Positions 1 to 7,547 of a stretch of DNA of 38,362 nucleotides are shown one piece after another. The notes beneath the pieces are model-generated. The model worked only from the letters and a program-made list of their open reading frames with translations, did not search any database and was not told the DNA's origin. The stretch is taken from contig NZ_QJUM01000041.1 of the NCBI RefSeq assembly GCF_004327355.1, forward strand, positions 1 through 38,362, in the 5' to 3' direction. This stretch comes from Phytopseudomonas dryadis (GTDB lineage: Bacteria > Pseudomonadota > Gammaproteobacteria > Pseudomonadales > Pseudomonadaceae). Position 1 is the stretch's first letter. Every line of letters begins with the position of its first letter. A program made the position numbers and the translations under genes.

Positions 1-2
1 TG

Positions 3-68
3 CAGTTGGAGGCTTTCGAGGCGGTCAGCGATAATCCGCAGGCCAAGCTGTCGGCCGTGATCAACTAA
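3..68 (+). CDS. C-terminal tail of an unidentified ORF, cut by the window start
   Basis: An open frame runs from the window edge to TAA at 66-68 and ends with the residues EAFEAVSDNPQAKLSAVIN. I do not recognise the family. It lies directly before the damaged IS3 orfA, so it could be the end of a neighbouring mobile-element gene or of a gene interrupted by the insertion. It is too short for a functional call. Confidence 0.25.
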   Translation, partial: QLEAFEAVSDNPQAKLSAVIN

Positions 69-100
69 ACGGCAAACTCAAGTGGCCGAAGCCATGATGA

Positions 101-322
101 GTTACACCACTTCCAGGGGCACGATCGTCGGCCCTGCGCCGATGGGTTAGCCAGCTCCAAGAAGAGCGAAACGGTATTACCCCGGCCAGCAAAGCGCTGA
201 CGCCCGAGCAGCAAAAAATTCAGGAACTGGAAGCCCGGATCAATCGCCTGGAACGGGAAAAGTCGATTCTAAAAAAGGCCACCGCGCTCTTGATGGCCGA
301 GGAGCACGAGCGTTCGCGTTGA
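101..322 (+). pseudogene. IS3-family transposase OrfA, 5'-truncated remnant
   Basis: The frame ending at TGA 320-322 encodes the C-terminal part of an IS3 OrfA: an ALRRWVSQLQEERNGITP segment (end of the helix-turn-helix region), a KALTPEQQKIQELEARI segment, and a leucine-zipper-like helix ending KKATALLMAEEHERSR. Upstream the same frame meets TGA at 98-100, and the residues before position ~128 do not look like the usual N-terminal helices. The start and first half of OrfA therefore appear lost or frameshifted. OrfA normally binds the inverted repeats and is needed, as the OrfAB fusion, for transposition, so this copy is probably not autonomous. No left inverted repeat was found before it. 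Confidence 0.75.
271..277 (+). promoter_or_regulatory. Programmed -1 frameshift heptamer A AAA AAG of the IS3 element
   Basis: Read in the orfA frame, the bases are A|AAA|AAG, the standard slippery heptamer of IS3-family elements. A -1 slip here enters the frame of orfB, which is open from this point through the orfB start at 319, so it would give a continuous OrfAB fusion. The frame arithmetic agrees (orfA codons and orfB codons differ by exactly -1). Confidence 0.75.
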
Positions 323-1176
323 TTGATCAACTCCGCGCCGAAGAGCCGGTGGATCTGTTGTGCTCGGTATTTGAAGTCCCCCGTTCCTGCTACTACGCGC
401 ACTGCCGTAAGCGCCGATCTCCGGACGTTAAGCAGCTGCTTCTGCGCAGCCGAGTGAACGAGTTATTTACCCAAAGCCGCAGCGCGGCGGGTAGCCGAAG
501 CATCATGTTCATGATGCGCGAAGACGGGATCGAAATTGGACGATACAAGGTGCGCAAGCTGATGAGCGAGATGAAATTGATCAGCAAGCAGCCCGGCTCG
601 CATGCTTACAAAAAGGCGACGGTGGAACGACCGGATATCCCGAACGTGCTGGGTCGGGAGTTCACCGTATCGGCACCGAACGAGGTCTGGTGCGGTGACA
701 TCACGTACGTGTGGACCCAAGGTCGTTGGCACTATGTGGCGGTGGTGATCGATCTGTTTGCTCGCCGCGTAGTGGGCTGGGCATTTTCGTCAAAGCCTGA
801 TGCCGACCTGGTGATCAAGGCGTTGGACGTGGCCTACGAACAGCGTGGCCGCCCTCAAAATGTGCTGTTCCACAGTGATCAGGGCAGCCAATACGGCAGC
901 AGAAGTTTCCGCCAGCGACTGTGGCGTTACCGGTTCAAACAGAGCATGAGCCGACGCGGAAACTGCCACGACAATGCGCCAATGGAACGGTTATTTCGCA
1001 GCTTGAAAACGGAATGGCTGCCGAGCGTGGGTTACATGAGCGCTTCGCTGGCACAGCAGGATATCGGCCGATTTCTGATGCAGCGGTACAACTGGCAAAG
1101 GCCACATCAATTCAACGGCGGGCTACCGCCCGCCGTGGCCGAGGAAAAACTTAACGCAGTGTCCGGGATCAGTTGA
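319..1176 (+). CDS. IS3-family transposase OrfB (DDE integrase core)
   Basis: This is a 285-residue catalytic subunit of an IS3-family transposase. An N-terminal HTH_21-like part (about residues 45-100, with the RVNELF...GSRSIMFMMREDGIEIGRYKVRKLM region) is followed by an rve integrase core. The acidic triad is visible: D in NEVWCGDITYVW, D in VLFHSDQGSQYGS, and E in NAPMERLFRSLKTEW. Length and motifs match intact family members. The listed start is a TTG that overlaps the orfA stop; in IS3 elements the protein is normally made as an OrfAB fusion by -1 frameshifting at 271-277. Because orfA is damaged upstream, the element is probably immobile unless helped in trans. Confidence 0.93.
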   Translation: MIDQLRAEEPVDLLCSVFEVPRSCYYAHCRKRRSPDVKQLLLRSRVNELFTQSRSAAGSRSIMFMMREDGIEIGRYKVRKLMSEMKLISKQPGSHAYKKATVERPDIPNVLGREFTVSAPNEVWCGDITYVWTQGRWHYVAVVIDLFARRVVGWAFSSKPDADLVIKALDVAYEQRGRPQNVLFHSDQGSQYGSRSFRQRLWRYRFKQSMSRRGNCHDNAPMERLFRSLKTEWLPSVGYMSASLAQQDIGRFLMQRYNWQRPHQFNGGLPPAVAEEKLNAVSGIS

Positions 1177-1184
1177 CCACTACA
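1164..1184 (+). repeat. Probable right terminal inverted repeat of the IS3 element
   Basis: Just past and overlapping the orfB stop the sequence reads GGGATCAGTTGACCACTACA, ending in CA as IS3 right ends do (TG...CA termini). No matching left end is visible in the first 130 bases, which fits a 5'-truncated or rearranged element. The exact boundary is inferred. Confidence 0.5.
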
Positions 1185-1232
1185 CTTGCACCTCGGCGAT
1201 CTTGTGCGCATTTCCAGACATGAATCGAATTT

Positions 1233-2282
1233 TCAATCTAGATCCCTTATGAATGAGTAGCGCTTAGCTGCTTCGTACTGCTGGTCCAGGTCGCTGGCGG
1301 TAAGGCCCTCATCCAGCGCGATCGTTTGGTCATCCACAAGACCGCGCTGATGAATTGCAGGGTTGTCTGAGCAGATAACAAACGGAACCCCAAAGCGCCG
1401 AAATTCTTGAAGAGGATGGGCTTCATCGAAAGGTACCGCGCCGGTTAGTCTGTTGCTAATCGGGCATACCTCGATGCAGATGTCCTGCTTTCCCAATTTG
1501 TCTAGCAGGTGAGGATCCTTACCTGCTGCTGTCCCATGGCCAATACGATCGGCACCAAATAACTCAACAGCAGCCCGAACGTTTTCCACGCGGCCGGTTT
1601 CTCCGGCATGTATGGTGACCCCGAGTCCGAATCGATCTTTTGCCTTTCGGAAGAGTGACGGCAACTCCGATGGATAGGCGATTTCCTCATCACCCGCAAG
1701 ATCGAGCCCCACCACGTCTTTCGGCTCACCGAGGTCTTGATAGGCCTGTAGTAGTGTGGAAAGGCAAACCGCACCGTAGTCGCCGCGCGTCACTGTAAGA
1801 ATCAGACCGCGATGAATGCCGTGGCAATGCGCGGCGTGTCTGGTTGATTCGATCAGATGTTCTAGCGCTTGTGTGGGCGAACAATTCTGCAGATGGGCGA
1901 GGTACAAGACGCTGCTTCGTAGTTCGACAAAGCGTATTCCGTTCTCCACGAAGCCAGCGAAGACTGCACTGGAAATGCGATCCAGGTTCTCGCGCTTCTT
2001 GGGAAAGAGCCTCAGTGCCTGCCACGGAGTTAAGTATGACGCCAAGGACTGGCAGGGAGTGTTTCGAAGCAGGTCACGCTCGATCAGAAACCCGGGCGGC
2101 AGCTCGGTTGCTTCGTCGGCTAGAATCTCTCGAATTATAGGTGTGGGAATCGCTCCATTGAAGTGCACGTGGAGTTCTCCTCGGTCGCGTGCACTGGCTG
2201 CCTTCGCCTTGCCGTGTTCTGCCTCGTTGCCTCTGCTGACACCGCCCTGCATCCAAGGTAAATGGGGTTGGCTCTGGTTCAA
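1233..2282 (-). CDS. Adenosine deaminase-like metal-dependent hydrolase
   Basis: This 349-residue protein has the full metal-binding layout of the adenosine/AMP deaminase superfamily: HVH at residues 38-40, HAGE at 225-228, GHGT starting at 248, and SDNP at 305-308 (D306 metal ligand). Two positions differ from the classic enzyme: the first motif is HVHFNGA instead of HxHLDG, and the usual DDP is DNP. The substrate may therefore not be free adenosine. The start is TTG at 2280-2282, chosen because AAGGA lies 6 nt before it; an in-frame ATG lies 10 codons in. About 30 residues precede the first motif. It sits 99 bp after the PIN-like gene on the same strand, in a low-GC accessory region, so a role in defence or nucleotide signalling is possible but only an inference. 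Confidence 0.85.
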   Translation of the reverse strand: MNQSQPHLPWMQGGVSRGNEAEHGKAKAASARDRGELHVHFNGAIPTPIIREILADEATELPPGFLIERDLLRNTPCQSLASYLTPWQALRLFPKKRENLDRISSAVFAGFVENGIRFVELRSSVLYLAHLQNCSPTQALEHLIESTRHAAHCHGIHRGLILTVTRGDYGAVCLSTLLQAYQDLGEPKDVVGLDLAGDEEIAYPSELPSLFRKAKDRFGLGVTIHAGETGRVENVRAAVELFGADRIGHGTAAGKDPHLLDKLGKQDICIEVCPISNRLTGAVPFDEAHPLQEFRRFGVPFVICSDNPAIHQRGLVDDQTIALDEGLTASDLDQQYEAAKRYSFIRDLD

Positions 2283-2381
2283 TAACTTTCCTTAGTTTGC
2301 TCAACGAGCGTCATACGTGGGTATAGGTTGGCCGGCTAGGTACTGGATACTGCGTTGACGCAACGGTGAGGCAGATTCAGC

Positions 2382-2963
2382 CTAAGTTGGAGGTAATGCG
2401 TTGCGAGCGCATTGAAGCGCTAGGAAATACGCATCCTGGAGATGACGCGCCAGGCTGCCTTCCATTTGACGGTGTTGGCTCAGCACATTCGAGTGGTCTG
2501 AGTCATCAAGCTTCCTTGTAAAGATCAGCCAGCTGTGCAGGTGAGGAGTCGTCTGCGTAGGGTGGTTACCTGCTGCCGATGATAGCTTCCTTGCCCCTTG
2601 GTCATCCGTTAGCACAGCTAGGCCGCGGCCCATAGCGAAGGCGATTGATGACAGTTCGCCCTTACCCAGTCGCTTACGGCCTTCCAGCATACTGATGATC
2701 TGAAGGTCGTCCAGGTTACAGGAATGGATTTCGAACTGGCCGGCGCAACGCGCCTCTTCCAATCGATGTTGAAGCTCACGGGTGACAGCGGTTGGCAACG
2801 TGCGAGGCTTGATTAAACACTCATAGTTCACGAAACCGGTGACACAGAAGTGGCATTGAGCGGCGAGCGCAGCTCTGTACAACGTGACTGAAGATAAGAG
2901 ATTCCAGACCGAACACGTATCTGTCACGTTGATGGGGTGGAAGCGGGACGGATCAATCGACAT
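2382..2963 (-). CDS. PIN-like nuclease, probable toxin/effector partner of the ImmA-type regulator
   Basis: This 193-residue protein has a PIN-like acidic pattern: D15 in NVTDTCSVWNLL after the first strand, E48, E103 in LGKGELSSIAFA, and D120/D121 in AVLTDDQGARKL. PIN domains are Mg-dependent RNases, often the toxin of toxin-antitoxin pairs. The ATG at 2961-2963 lies inside the tail of the upstream XRE/ImmA gene (11-nt overlap), which implies translational coupling. A longer frame begins at 3014 but would overlap the upstream gene by 62 nt, so the internal ATG is preferred. XRE-peptidase genes paired with a downstream PIN-like protein are a recurring arrangement predicted to act as toxin-antitoxin-like modules; here the pairing is seen, the function inferred. 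Confidence 0.75.
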   Translation of the reverse strand: MSIDPSRFHPINVTDTCSVWNLLSSVTLYRAALAAQCHFCVTGFVNYECLIKPRTLPTAVTRELQHRLEEARCAGQFEIHSCNLDDLQIISMLEGRKRLGKGELSSIAFAMGRGLAVLTDDQGARKLSSAAGNHPTQTTPHLHSWLIFTRKLDDSDHSNVLSQHRQMEGSLARHLQDAYFLALQCARNALPPT

Positions 2964-4095
2964 TGGGCGCCCTCCCGTAAAGAGCGAGCAAACCCTGCAG
3001 CTCTGCGGAGTCACACAGAAGTGCCTCAGCTAGACGGCCTTGAGTTATAAGCCCCTGGCTCGCGGCATCCAAACATAGCGCGACGTAGCTACTAGAAAGC
3101 CCTCTTTCCAATAGACGCGTTTTGCGTTCTAGCTGCCGGTCTGTCAGATGAGCCGGCAGCTCAGGGTCAATCTTGCTGGCCCGGGGAACACGGCCGGATT
3201 TGATTCGTTGGAATGCGTGTTCACTGACGAGCCTTTCGGCCTTTAAGCCTATGCTTAAGGCATGGCAACTTACTCGAAGCTCTTGTGCCCAATGCCCGGC
3301 GTCGGCTGGGGTCCATCGCTCGGGATTGGGAAGCTGCCGGAGGACTTCCGGGGGCATTAGATATCGGGAAGCAAAAGTGTTTGCGCGCAGTTCTACATAA
3401 TCGTTTTTATCAATGCGGGAATAGGTGATGCTGGGGCCACCCTTCGCATCGAAAAGCGCATGTGCCATTTCATGAGCTGCACTAAATCGCTGCCGATACA
3501 CATCCTCGCTGTAGTTAACCAGAATGCATTTGCCGGCCTTGGGATGGGCCAGAAACAAGCCTGAGATATTGGAATTGCCTAGCTTGTGGCGAAACACATG
3601 CACGCCTGTTTGGCGGATTTCACTGTAAACATCCCTTGGAACTTCATTGCTCTGGTGCTGATTGAAGCGGCGGAAAGCCTCAGCCGCTTTAATCCCGTCG
3701 GTCTTGAAATGTCCCGATACTGGGGGGGCCGAGAACTCGCGATGGGTGGCATTCAGCTCCTCCATCAGGAAGTGCTCAGTTTCGCAGAGGTAAAGAAACT
3801 CTTGAATGGCCCTGCGATCGTCCTTGGTGAACTCACTACCGTGCTTACGATAAAGAATATCCGTCTGCTCAAACGGAGCTAGCTGCTCATTCGAGATGAA
3901 GAATTTGAAGTCACAACGATAGAGATCGGCCAGCATAAGCACCTCATCGCCCGAGGGCTCCAAAGTACCCGCCTCAACGGACCGTAACCGGTCGGGAGAG
4001 ATGCGAATGGCCGAACTCACTTCCTCAGTACTCAGCTGAAGCTGTTCGCGATAGCGAGACAACTTCGAGCCCAACGCTATCAGGTTTATCGTCAT
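2953..4095 (-). CDS. XRE-family regulator with ImmA/IrrE-type metallopeptidase domain
   Basis: This 380-residue protein has an N-terminal Cro/CI helix-turn-helix (about residues 8-65, with LSTEEVSSAIRISPDRLRSVEAG) and a zincin domain with HEMAH at 208-212 and a candidate third ligand E235 in VELRANTFASRYLMP. Proteins of this architecture (COG2856) bind DNA and cleave a repressor or antitoxin, as ImmA does in ICEBs1 and IrrE/DdrO in Deinococcus. The start ATG at 4093-4095 is supported by AGGAG 8 nt upstream; a longer frame to 4146 lacks this. The gene leads a minus-strand set with the overlapping PIN-like gene and then the deaminase. It may regulate them, or the neighbouring mobile element. 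Confidence 0.88.
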   Translation of the reverse strand: MTINLIALGSKLSRYREQLQLSTEEVSSAIRISPDRLRSVEAGTLEPSGDEVLMLADLYRCDFKFFISNEQLAPFEQTDILYRKHGSEFTKDDRRAIQEFLYLCETEHFLMEELNATHREFSAPPVSGHFKTDGIKAAEAFRRFNQHQSNEVPRDVYSEIRQTGVHVFRHKLGNSNISGLFLAHPKAGKCILVNYSEDVYRQRFSAAHEMAHALFDAKGGPSITYSRIDKNDYVELRANTFASRYLMPPEVLRQLPNPERWTPADAGHWAQELRVSCHALSIGLKAERLVSEHAFQRIKSGRVPRASKIDPELPAHLTDRQLERKTRLLERGLSSSYVALCLDAASQGLITQGRLAEALLCDSAELQGLLALYGRAPNVD

Positions 4096-4228
4096 ACCCG
4101 TTCTCCTTGTGGGGCATGACGATCCTAAATGTAGTAGCCCGTTCATTCCAGTCTGAATAGATCCTGATTTTGCAGATGATCAATGGCCGCTTTTGGCCGA
4201 TTGCTGCCTTCCACAGCATGATCACCGG

Positions 4229-4567
4229 TCAGCAATCAACAAACCAGTTGTAGAAATGGTATCCCGCGCTAACCGATACAGCACATGTGCCCAGCGTCAA
4301 TAGAGGCCACTGTCCTTCGACACCAAGCCACCACTGCACCTTGAACAGAAGAGCTCCTACCAACACGCAGGCCAGAACACCAAGAGTCAGGCCAACCAGA
4401 GCGAGCAGCCGAGCCCCTAACCCAGGATTTCCGCCGTGCCAGTTCTCACTCAGGCAAAAGGGGCAATGATTGGACGAAGGCGAATACCCCCAGAAACCAC
4501 GGCTATATGACGCTCTCGGAACCATCGCTTTGCCACAGTTGTGACAGCTAACCATTGAGTGTCTCAT
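4229..4567 (-). CDS. Small zinc-ribbon membrane protein of unknown function
   Basis: Starting at the ATG at 4565-4567 (GAGGT 6 nt upstream), this is a 112-residue protein. It has a CxxC pair near the N-terminus (SCHNCGKAM), a second CxxC (HCPFCLSENW), and then two hydrophobic spans (about LLALVGLTLGVLACVLVGAL and WPLLTLGTCAVSVSAGYHF). This suggests a zinc ribbon on a two-pass membrane anchor. The frame stays open upstream to 4855, but those 96 codons read like non-coding sequence. I do not recognise the family. It lies close to the island end, as cargo genes often do. Confidence 0.55.
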   Translation of the reverse strand: MRHSMVSCHNCGKAMVPRASYSRGFWGYSPSSNHCPFCLSENWHGGNPGLGARLLALVGLTLGVLACVLVGALLFKVQWWLGVEGQWPLLTLGTCAVSVSAGYHFYNWFVDC

Positions 4568-4827
4568 ACCGCACCTCAGCTCAAATCGTCCTAGATGAGC
4601 CCATGGTGCGCTACCGCGGAAAAAACCCAACTGCGTGACCTGACATCTACCCAGCACCCGGTCTGAGCTGGGCTCAAACCCTCCTGGCCACATAACCGAG
4701 GTTATGCTGTACCGACCGACTCTATTGAATGGTTCCCGGTGGTTGACAGGCCTCGCACGGTCGCAAAACGATAATTCAGGACGCCAGTTCAACTCCTCAA
4801 ATAACCGCTCATCGGAAATACGTGAAT
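4568..4827. other. Intergenic stretch before the att site, no gene supported
   Basis: This stretch between the zinc-ribbon gene and the tandem repeats has no convincing gene. The minus-strand frame that crosses it has no ribosome-binding site and unusual composition. It is probably the promoter region of the zinc-ribbon gene plus the terminal non-coding part of an integrative element. Confidence 0.4.
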
Positions 4828-4850
4828 GGGGGCACTTAAGGGGGCACTTA
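4828..4850 (+). repeat. Tandem direct repeat GGGGGCACTTA x2, possible integrase arm-type sites
   Basis: Two perfect copies of an 11-bp word lie at 4828-4838 and 4840-4850 (period 12), about 55 bp from the ssrA-like att core at 4905. Tyrosine integrases of tRNA/tmRNA-targeted islands use short direct repeats near the att core as arm-type binding sites. Position and spacing fit that role; it is inferred. Confidence 0.5.
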
Positions 4851-4904
4851 CGCATAAACCTATAAATAAATACATTAAAAACAATAGCTTATGTGTATAT
4901 TTTT

Positions 4905-4923
4905 AATCCCCCCGGCTCCACCA
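4905..4923 (+). other. att site: copy of the tmRNA (ssrA) 3' end
   Basis: The bases AATCCCCCCGGCTCCACCA match the 3' end of a gammaproteobacterial tmRNA: the end of the T-arm, the acceptor strand and CCA. The sequence before it is AT-rich and bears no resemblance to the rest of ssrA, so this is a duplicated 3' fragment of the kind left at the far end of an island integrated in ssrA. The full ssrA gene is not in the window. From memory of tmRNA sequences, not a search. Confidence 0.7.
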
Positions 4924-4937
4924 CTTAGAAACACCGT

Positions 4938-4974
4938 AAGCCCCTGATTATCCTAGAGATTTTCAGGGGCTTTT
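4938..4974 (+). terminator. Rho-independent terminator following the ssrA-like att core
   Basis: AAGCCCCTGA (4938-4947) pairs perfectly with TCAGGGGCTT (4963-4972), followed by TTTT on the plus strand. Its place 14 bp after the tmRNA-like end suggests it is the original ssrA terminator. It also lies downstream of the leftward NYN gene and could serve both strands weakly. Confidence 0.75.
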
Positions 4975-5012
4975 GGTTTCTAGGGACTACAACTGCCCCA
5001 AAAGCGTCACAG

Positions 5013-5699
5013 CTACCAATAGTCCAGCTTAACAATCGCGGGCTTCTTGATGAGTGGCACCTTGAGCGGCAGCTGACAAGCAGAAAGCTCCTCATCAGTT
5101 ATGTAGGTGCGCATCCAGTCCGCATGCCGTTTCAACGAGCCAGGCGGATTACGCACAAGCTCATCACCTTCTTGCCTATGGGGAAGAATCACGCCCAGCC
5201 GGATATGCGGGAAATCTTGGCGAATCGCTGCTAAAGCAGGGGCAAGATCGGTATCGCCTGAAACCAGAATGATCTGCTCTATGTGCAACTGCTCAGCGCG
5301 GCAAGCTGCACGGTACATTCCCAGTGCGATGTTCACGTCTGTCTCTTTCTCTTCGAGCTGCCAGACAGCCACCTGATCCTTTCGAGAAGCCTTCTGCCCT
5401 TCGACATACCGAGGAGCGTACCCCTTAGCAAGACGATGGTTGCCCTGGGTCACAGCAACACCTCTTGCCTGCAGGGCGCGGATGTAACGATGCTGCGCAT
5501 CATTCGAGGCCTGACCGCGTGTGGCAAGGCGGGCAATGACAGGCGAGGTGAAGTAGTCGATGGACGCCGGTATAGACGCAGGGTCCTGGACGTGAAGAAC
5601 GGCAGTAAGCAAAGCAGTCAGATCCAACCACTTGTGGTCGGAGCCATGCAGGACGCCGTAATAGAGGTTGTAGCCGTCGACGAAGAAAGCTGTACGCAC
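5013..5699 (-). CDS. NYN-domain (LabA/DUF88, PIN-like) protein
   Basis: This 228-residue protein has the NYN fold signatures: FVDGYNLYYG at the N-terminus (D8), ETDVNIALGMYR (D121), and VSGDTDLAPAL (D149 and D151). NYN domains are PIN-related and predicted or shown to be metal-dependent RNases. The start is GTG at 5697-5699 with AGGGAA just upstream. It has its own transcription unit, since a minus-strand terminator at 5721-5746 separates it from the integrase gene. It lies between the att core and the integrase of an integrative element, so it is likely element cargo, perhaps a defence or RNA-processing function. Confidence 0.88.
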   Translation of the reverse strand: MRTAFFVDGYNLYYGVLHGSDHKWLDLTALLTAVLHVQDPASIPASIDYFTSPVIARLATRGQASNDAQHRYIRALQARGVAVTQGNHRLAKGYAPRYVEGQKASRKDQVAVWQLEEKETDVNIALGMYRAACRAEQLHIEQIILVSGDTDLAPALAAIRQDFPHIRLGVILPHRQEGDELVRNPPGSLKRHADWMRTYITDEELSACQLPLKVPLIKKPAIVKLDYW

Positions 5700-5720
5700 A
5701 ATTCCCTATCCCTAGAAACG

Positions 5721-5746
5721 AAAAAACCGGCTTTAAGGGCCGGTTT
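5721..5746 (-). terminator. Rho-independent terminator for the leftward integrase transcript
   Basis: On the minus strand, AAACCGGC and GCCGGTTT form an 8-bp stem with a 7-nt loop, followed by a run of T (plus-strand A at 5721-5726). It lies downstream of the integrase gene and just before the NYN start. Confidence 0.75.
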
Positions 5747-5886
5747 CTTCACCTAAGGCTAAAGCTGAACTAAATCGGCTCGCCGAAGGTTGAGTCGTGA
5801 AATCAGTATCCACGAATACGACGAAGAATTCAACCATGATAAACCGTCGTGACAAAAACGTGGCCTAAAACGTTAGCTAAAAAGGA

Positions 5887-6885
5887 TCATAAAAAACAAG
5901 CATGATCCGCTAACGGATTTAACCTGACAGCTTCAACAAGGTGCTCCGGTGCCAGATGCGCATAGCGCATGGTCATAGCCAAGCTGGAATGCCCCAGGAT
6001 CTTCTGTAGCGTGAGGATGTTTCCGCCCTTCTGCATGAAGTGACTGGCGAAGGTGTGGCGTAGAGCGTGACTAGCCTGCCCTTTGGGCAACTCAATACCT
6101 GATCGGGCCAGTGCCCTACGGAATGACGTAATGGCCCCGGAGAACTGGCCGTGGCGCTTCCAGTGGTCACGAATGAATGCCTCCAGATCGGCCTGGATCG
6201 GTACGGTTCGTACCTTGCTGGATTTGGTCTTGCTGTACGTCACCGAGCTATTGCGCAGCCTGGACGGCGTTAGGCCTTCAGCTTCTGACCACCGAGCACC
6301 TGTAGCAAGACAGAGTAGGACGATAGGTTCGACGTGCGGGTTTTCGCAGCCTTCGCGAATGGATTTCAGCAGATGGGCTATCTGTTCCTGGGTCAGCCAG
6401 GACAGTTCGCGTTCTTCGATCCTGTAGAGCTTCATCAGCTCCAAGGGGTTGGCGTAGTCGATCTGGCCAAGGCCTCGCAGCTCATTGAACACCGCACGGA
6501 TGTAGCCAAGTTCGTTGTTCAGCGTCTTGGGCGTGATGCCGGCTTCTGCCCGCAAGCGGCGATCATGGGCGTAGGTGGCCGGGTCGAGCTTCATGGCGAT
6601 AGGGTCACGTAAACGCACGCAAAGAGCATCGAGCTTGGCCTTTCTGCGCTCACCATCCTTGAGCATGTGGCCGTGCAGATCGAACCACAGACCAACCAGT
6701 TCAGAGAGCCGGCGGCGATCCTGGGCCTTGGGGTTCCAGGCTGGGTCAGCGGCTTTGTTGGCGGTGATGTACTGCTCATAGCGCAGAGCTTCAGCCTTGG
6801 TCTTGAACAGCTTGCGGAAGCGCTGACCACGGATTGGCTGGACATCTGCCAACCATCGACCGTCGGGCTGCTTCTTTACGGTCAT
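5887..6885 (-). CDS. Tyrosine recombinase / phage-type integrase
   Basis: A 332-residue site-specific recombinase of the phage integrase family. An N-terminal arm-binding part (about 1-55, with the GRWLADV...RFRKLFKTKAEALRYEQ pattern) and a SAM-like core-binding domain (about 60-160) precede the catalytic domain. The active-site residues are R198 (TGARWSEAEGL), H273 and R276 (HALRHTFASHF), H299 (LGHSS), and Y308 (MRYAHL). The ATG at 6883-6885 overlaps the stop of the replication gene as ATGA, so the two are translationally coupled; an earlier in-frame start at 6900 is possible. It probably catalysed insertion next to the ssrA-like att site at 4905, about 1 kb away on its 3' side. Confidence 0.95.
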   Translation of the reverse strand: MTVKKQPDGRWLADVQPIRGQRFRKLFKTKAEALRYEQYITANKAADPAWNPKAQDRRRLSELVGLWFDLHGHMLKDGERRKAKLDALCVRLRDPIAMKLDPATYAHDRRLRAEAGITPKTLNNELGYIRAVFNELRGLGQIDYANPLELMKLYRIEERELSWLTQEQIAHLLKSIREGCENPHVEPIVLLCLATGARWSEAEGLTPSRLRNSSVTYSKTKSSKVRTVPIQADLEAFIRDHWKRHGQFSGAITSFRRALARSGIELPKGQASHALRHTFASHFMQKGGNILTLQKILGHSSLAMTMRYAHLAPEHLVEAVRLNPLADHACFL

Positions 6886-7547
6886 ACCGCCCTGCCCCAC
6901 CGCACATGTCGTTCCGTGAGTAGATCCCGGATGTGTTTGTAGAGATCGTCCTGGGTCATGTCCTTAGCGGCGTAGTGATCGCGGATGACCGGCCAGCAGT
7001 CCCATTGCTGGAGGGTCTTAAACGCCTTTTTTGCGCCCACCTGCTCCCTTGCCAGTAGGCTGACGAAGTTTCCCAGGAACAGCTCCACGTTCTTGCCGGA
7101 GAACCCGCGAGAGGTCTTGTAGTAGCGCTTGTATTCGGTGTCATCGAGCAGCGAATCAACGGGCAGATCCACGCGAATGTCATCACGGATCAGCGTCCAG
7201 ATCGGCTCGAAATACCCAGGGCGGGCCAGCAGCTTGAATTGCCTCAAGCCATAGCGCCACAGGCCGTCCAGATGCCCAGCGAAAGCAGCAAACGAACTGG
7301 TGTCGATCACATCATTGGTTTTCAGGTCGACCGAGCCGCTGGCGAATTGCTGGATGATCGAGTGGTGATAGCGCAGCTCTACGCGCCACACGTCCGCGTT
7401 CGGGTCGTAGTTGTCCGGGGCTTTGGCATCGAAGCTGTCGCGGCGCTTCCACACGCTTTCCCAGTAGTCGAGTTTGTCGGTAGCGCGGGCCTGTTCGGTC
7501 TTGTTGTAAATGGCCAGGGGCGGGTGAGTGAAATAGCCCAGAACCTG
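6882..7547 (-). pseudogene. Phage/plasmid-type replication initiation protein, 5'-truncated
   Basis: The minus-strand frame contains LAIYNKTEQARATDKLDYW, a WRVELRYHHSIIQQF segment, and a tail rich in aromatic residues (GLWRYGLRQFKLLARPGYFEPIW). This resembles rolling-circle replication proteins of filamentous-phage-like elements that pair with an integrase. Coding sequence can be followed upstream to about 7547; the frame then hits TAG at 7563-7565 and plus-strand LysR coding begins. The N-terminal portion, where the metal-binding and first catalytic motifs would be, is missing. The stop overlaps the integrase ATG. The listed right end is approximate. Confidence 0.65.

Noticed and set aside
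1233..4095. RADAR defence system
   Set aside because: The deaminase is only 349 residues and there is no large RdrA-type ATPase beside it.
4568..4855. N-terminal extension of the zinc-ribbon protein
   Set aside because: The upstream codons have no ribosome site and non-coding character, and would run through the integrase-site repeats.
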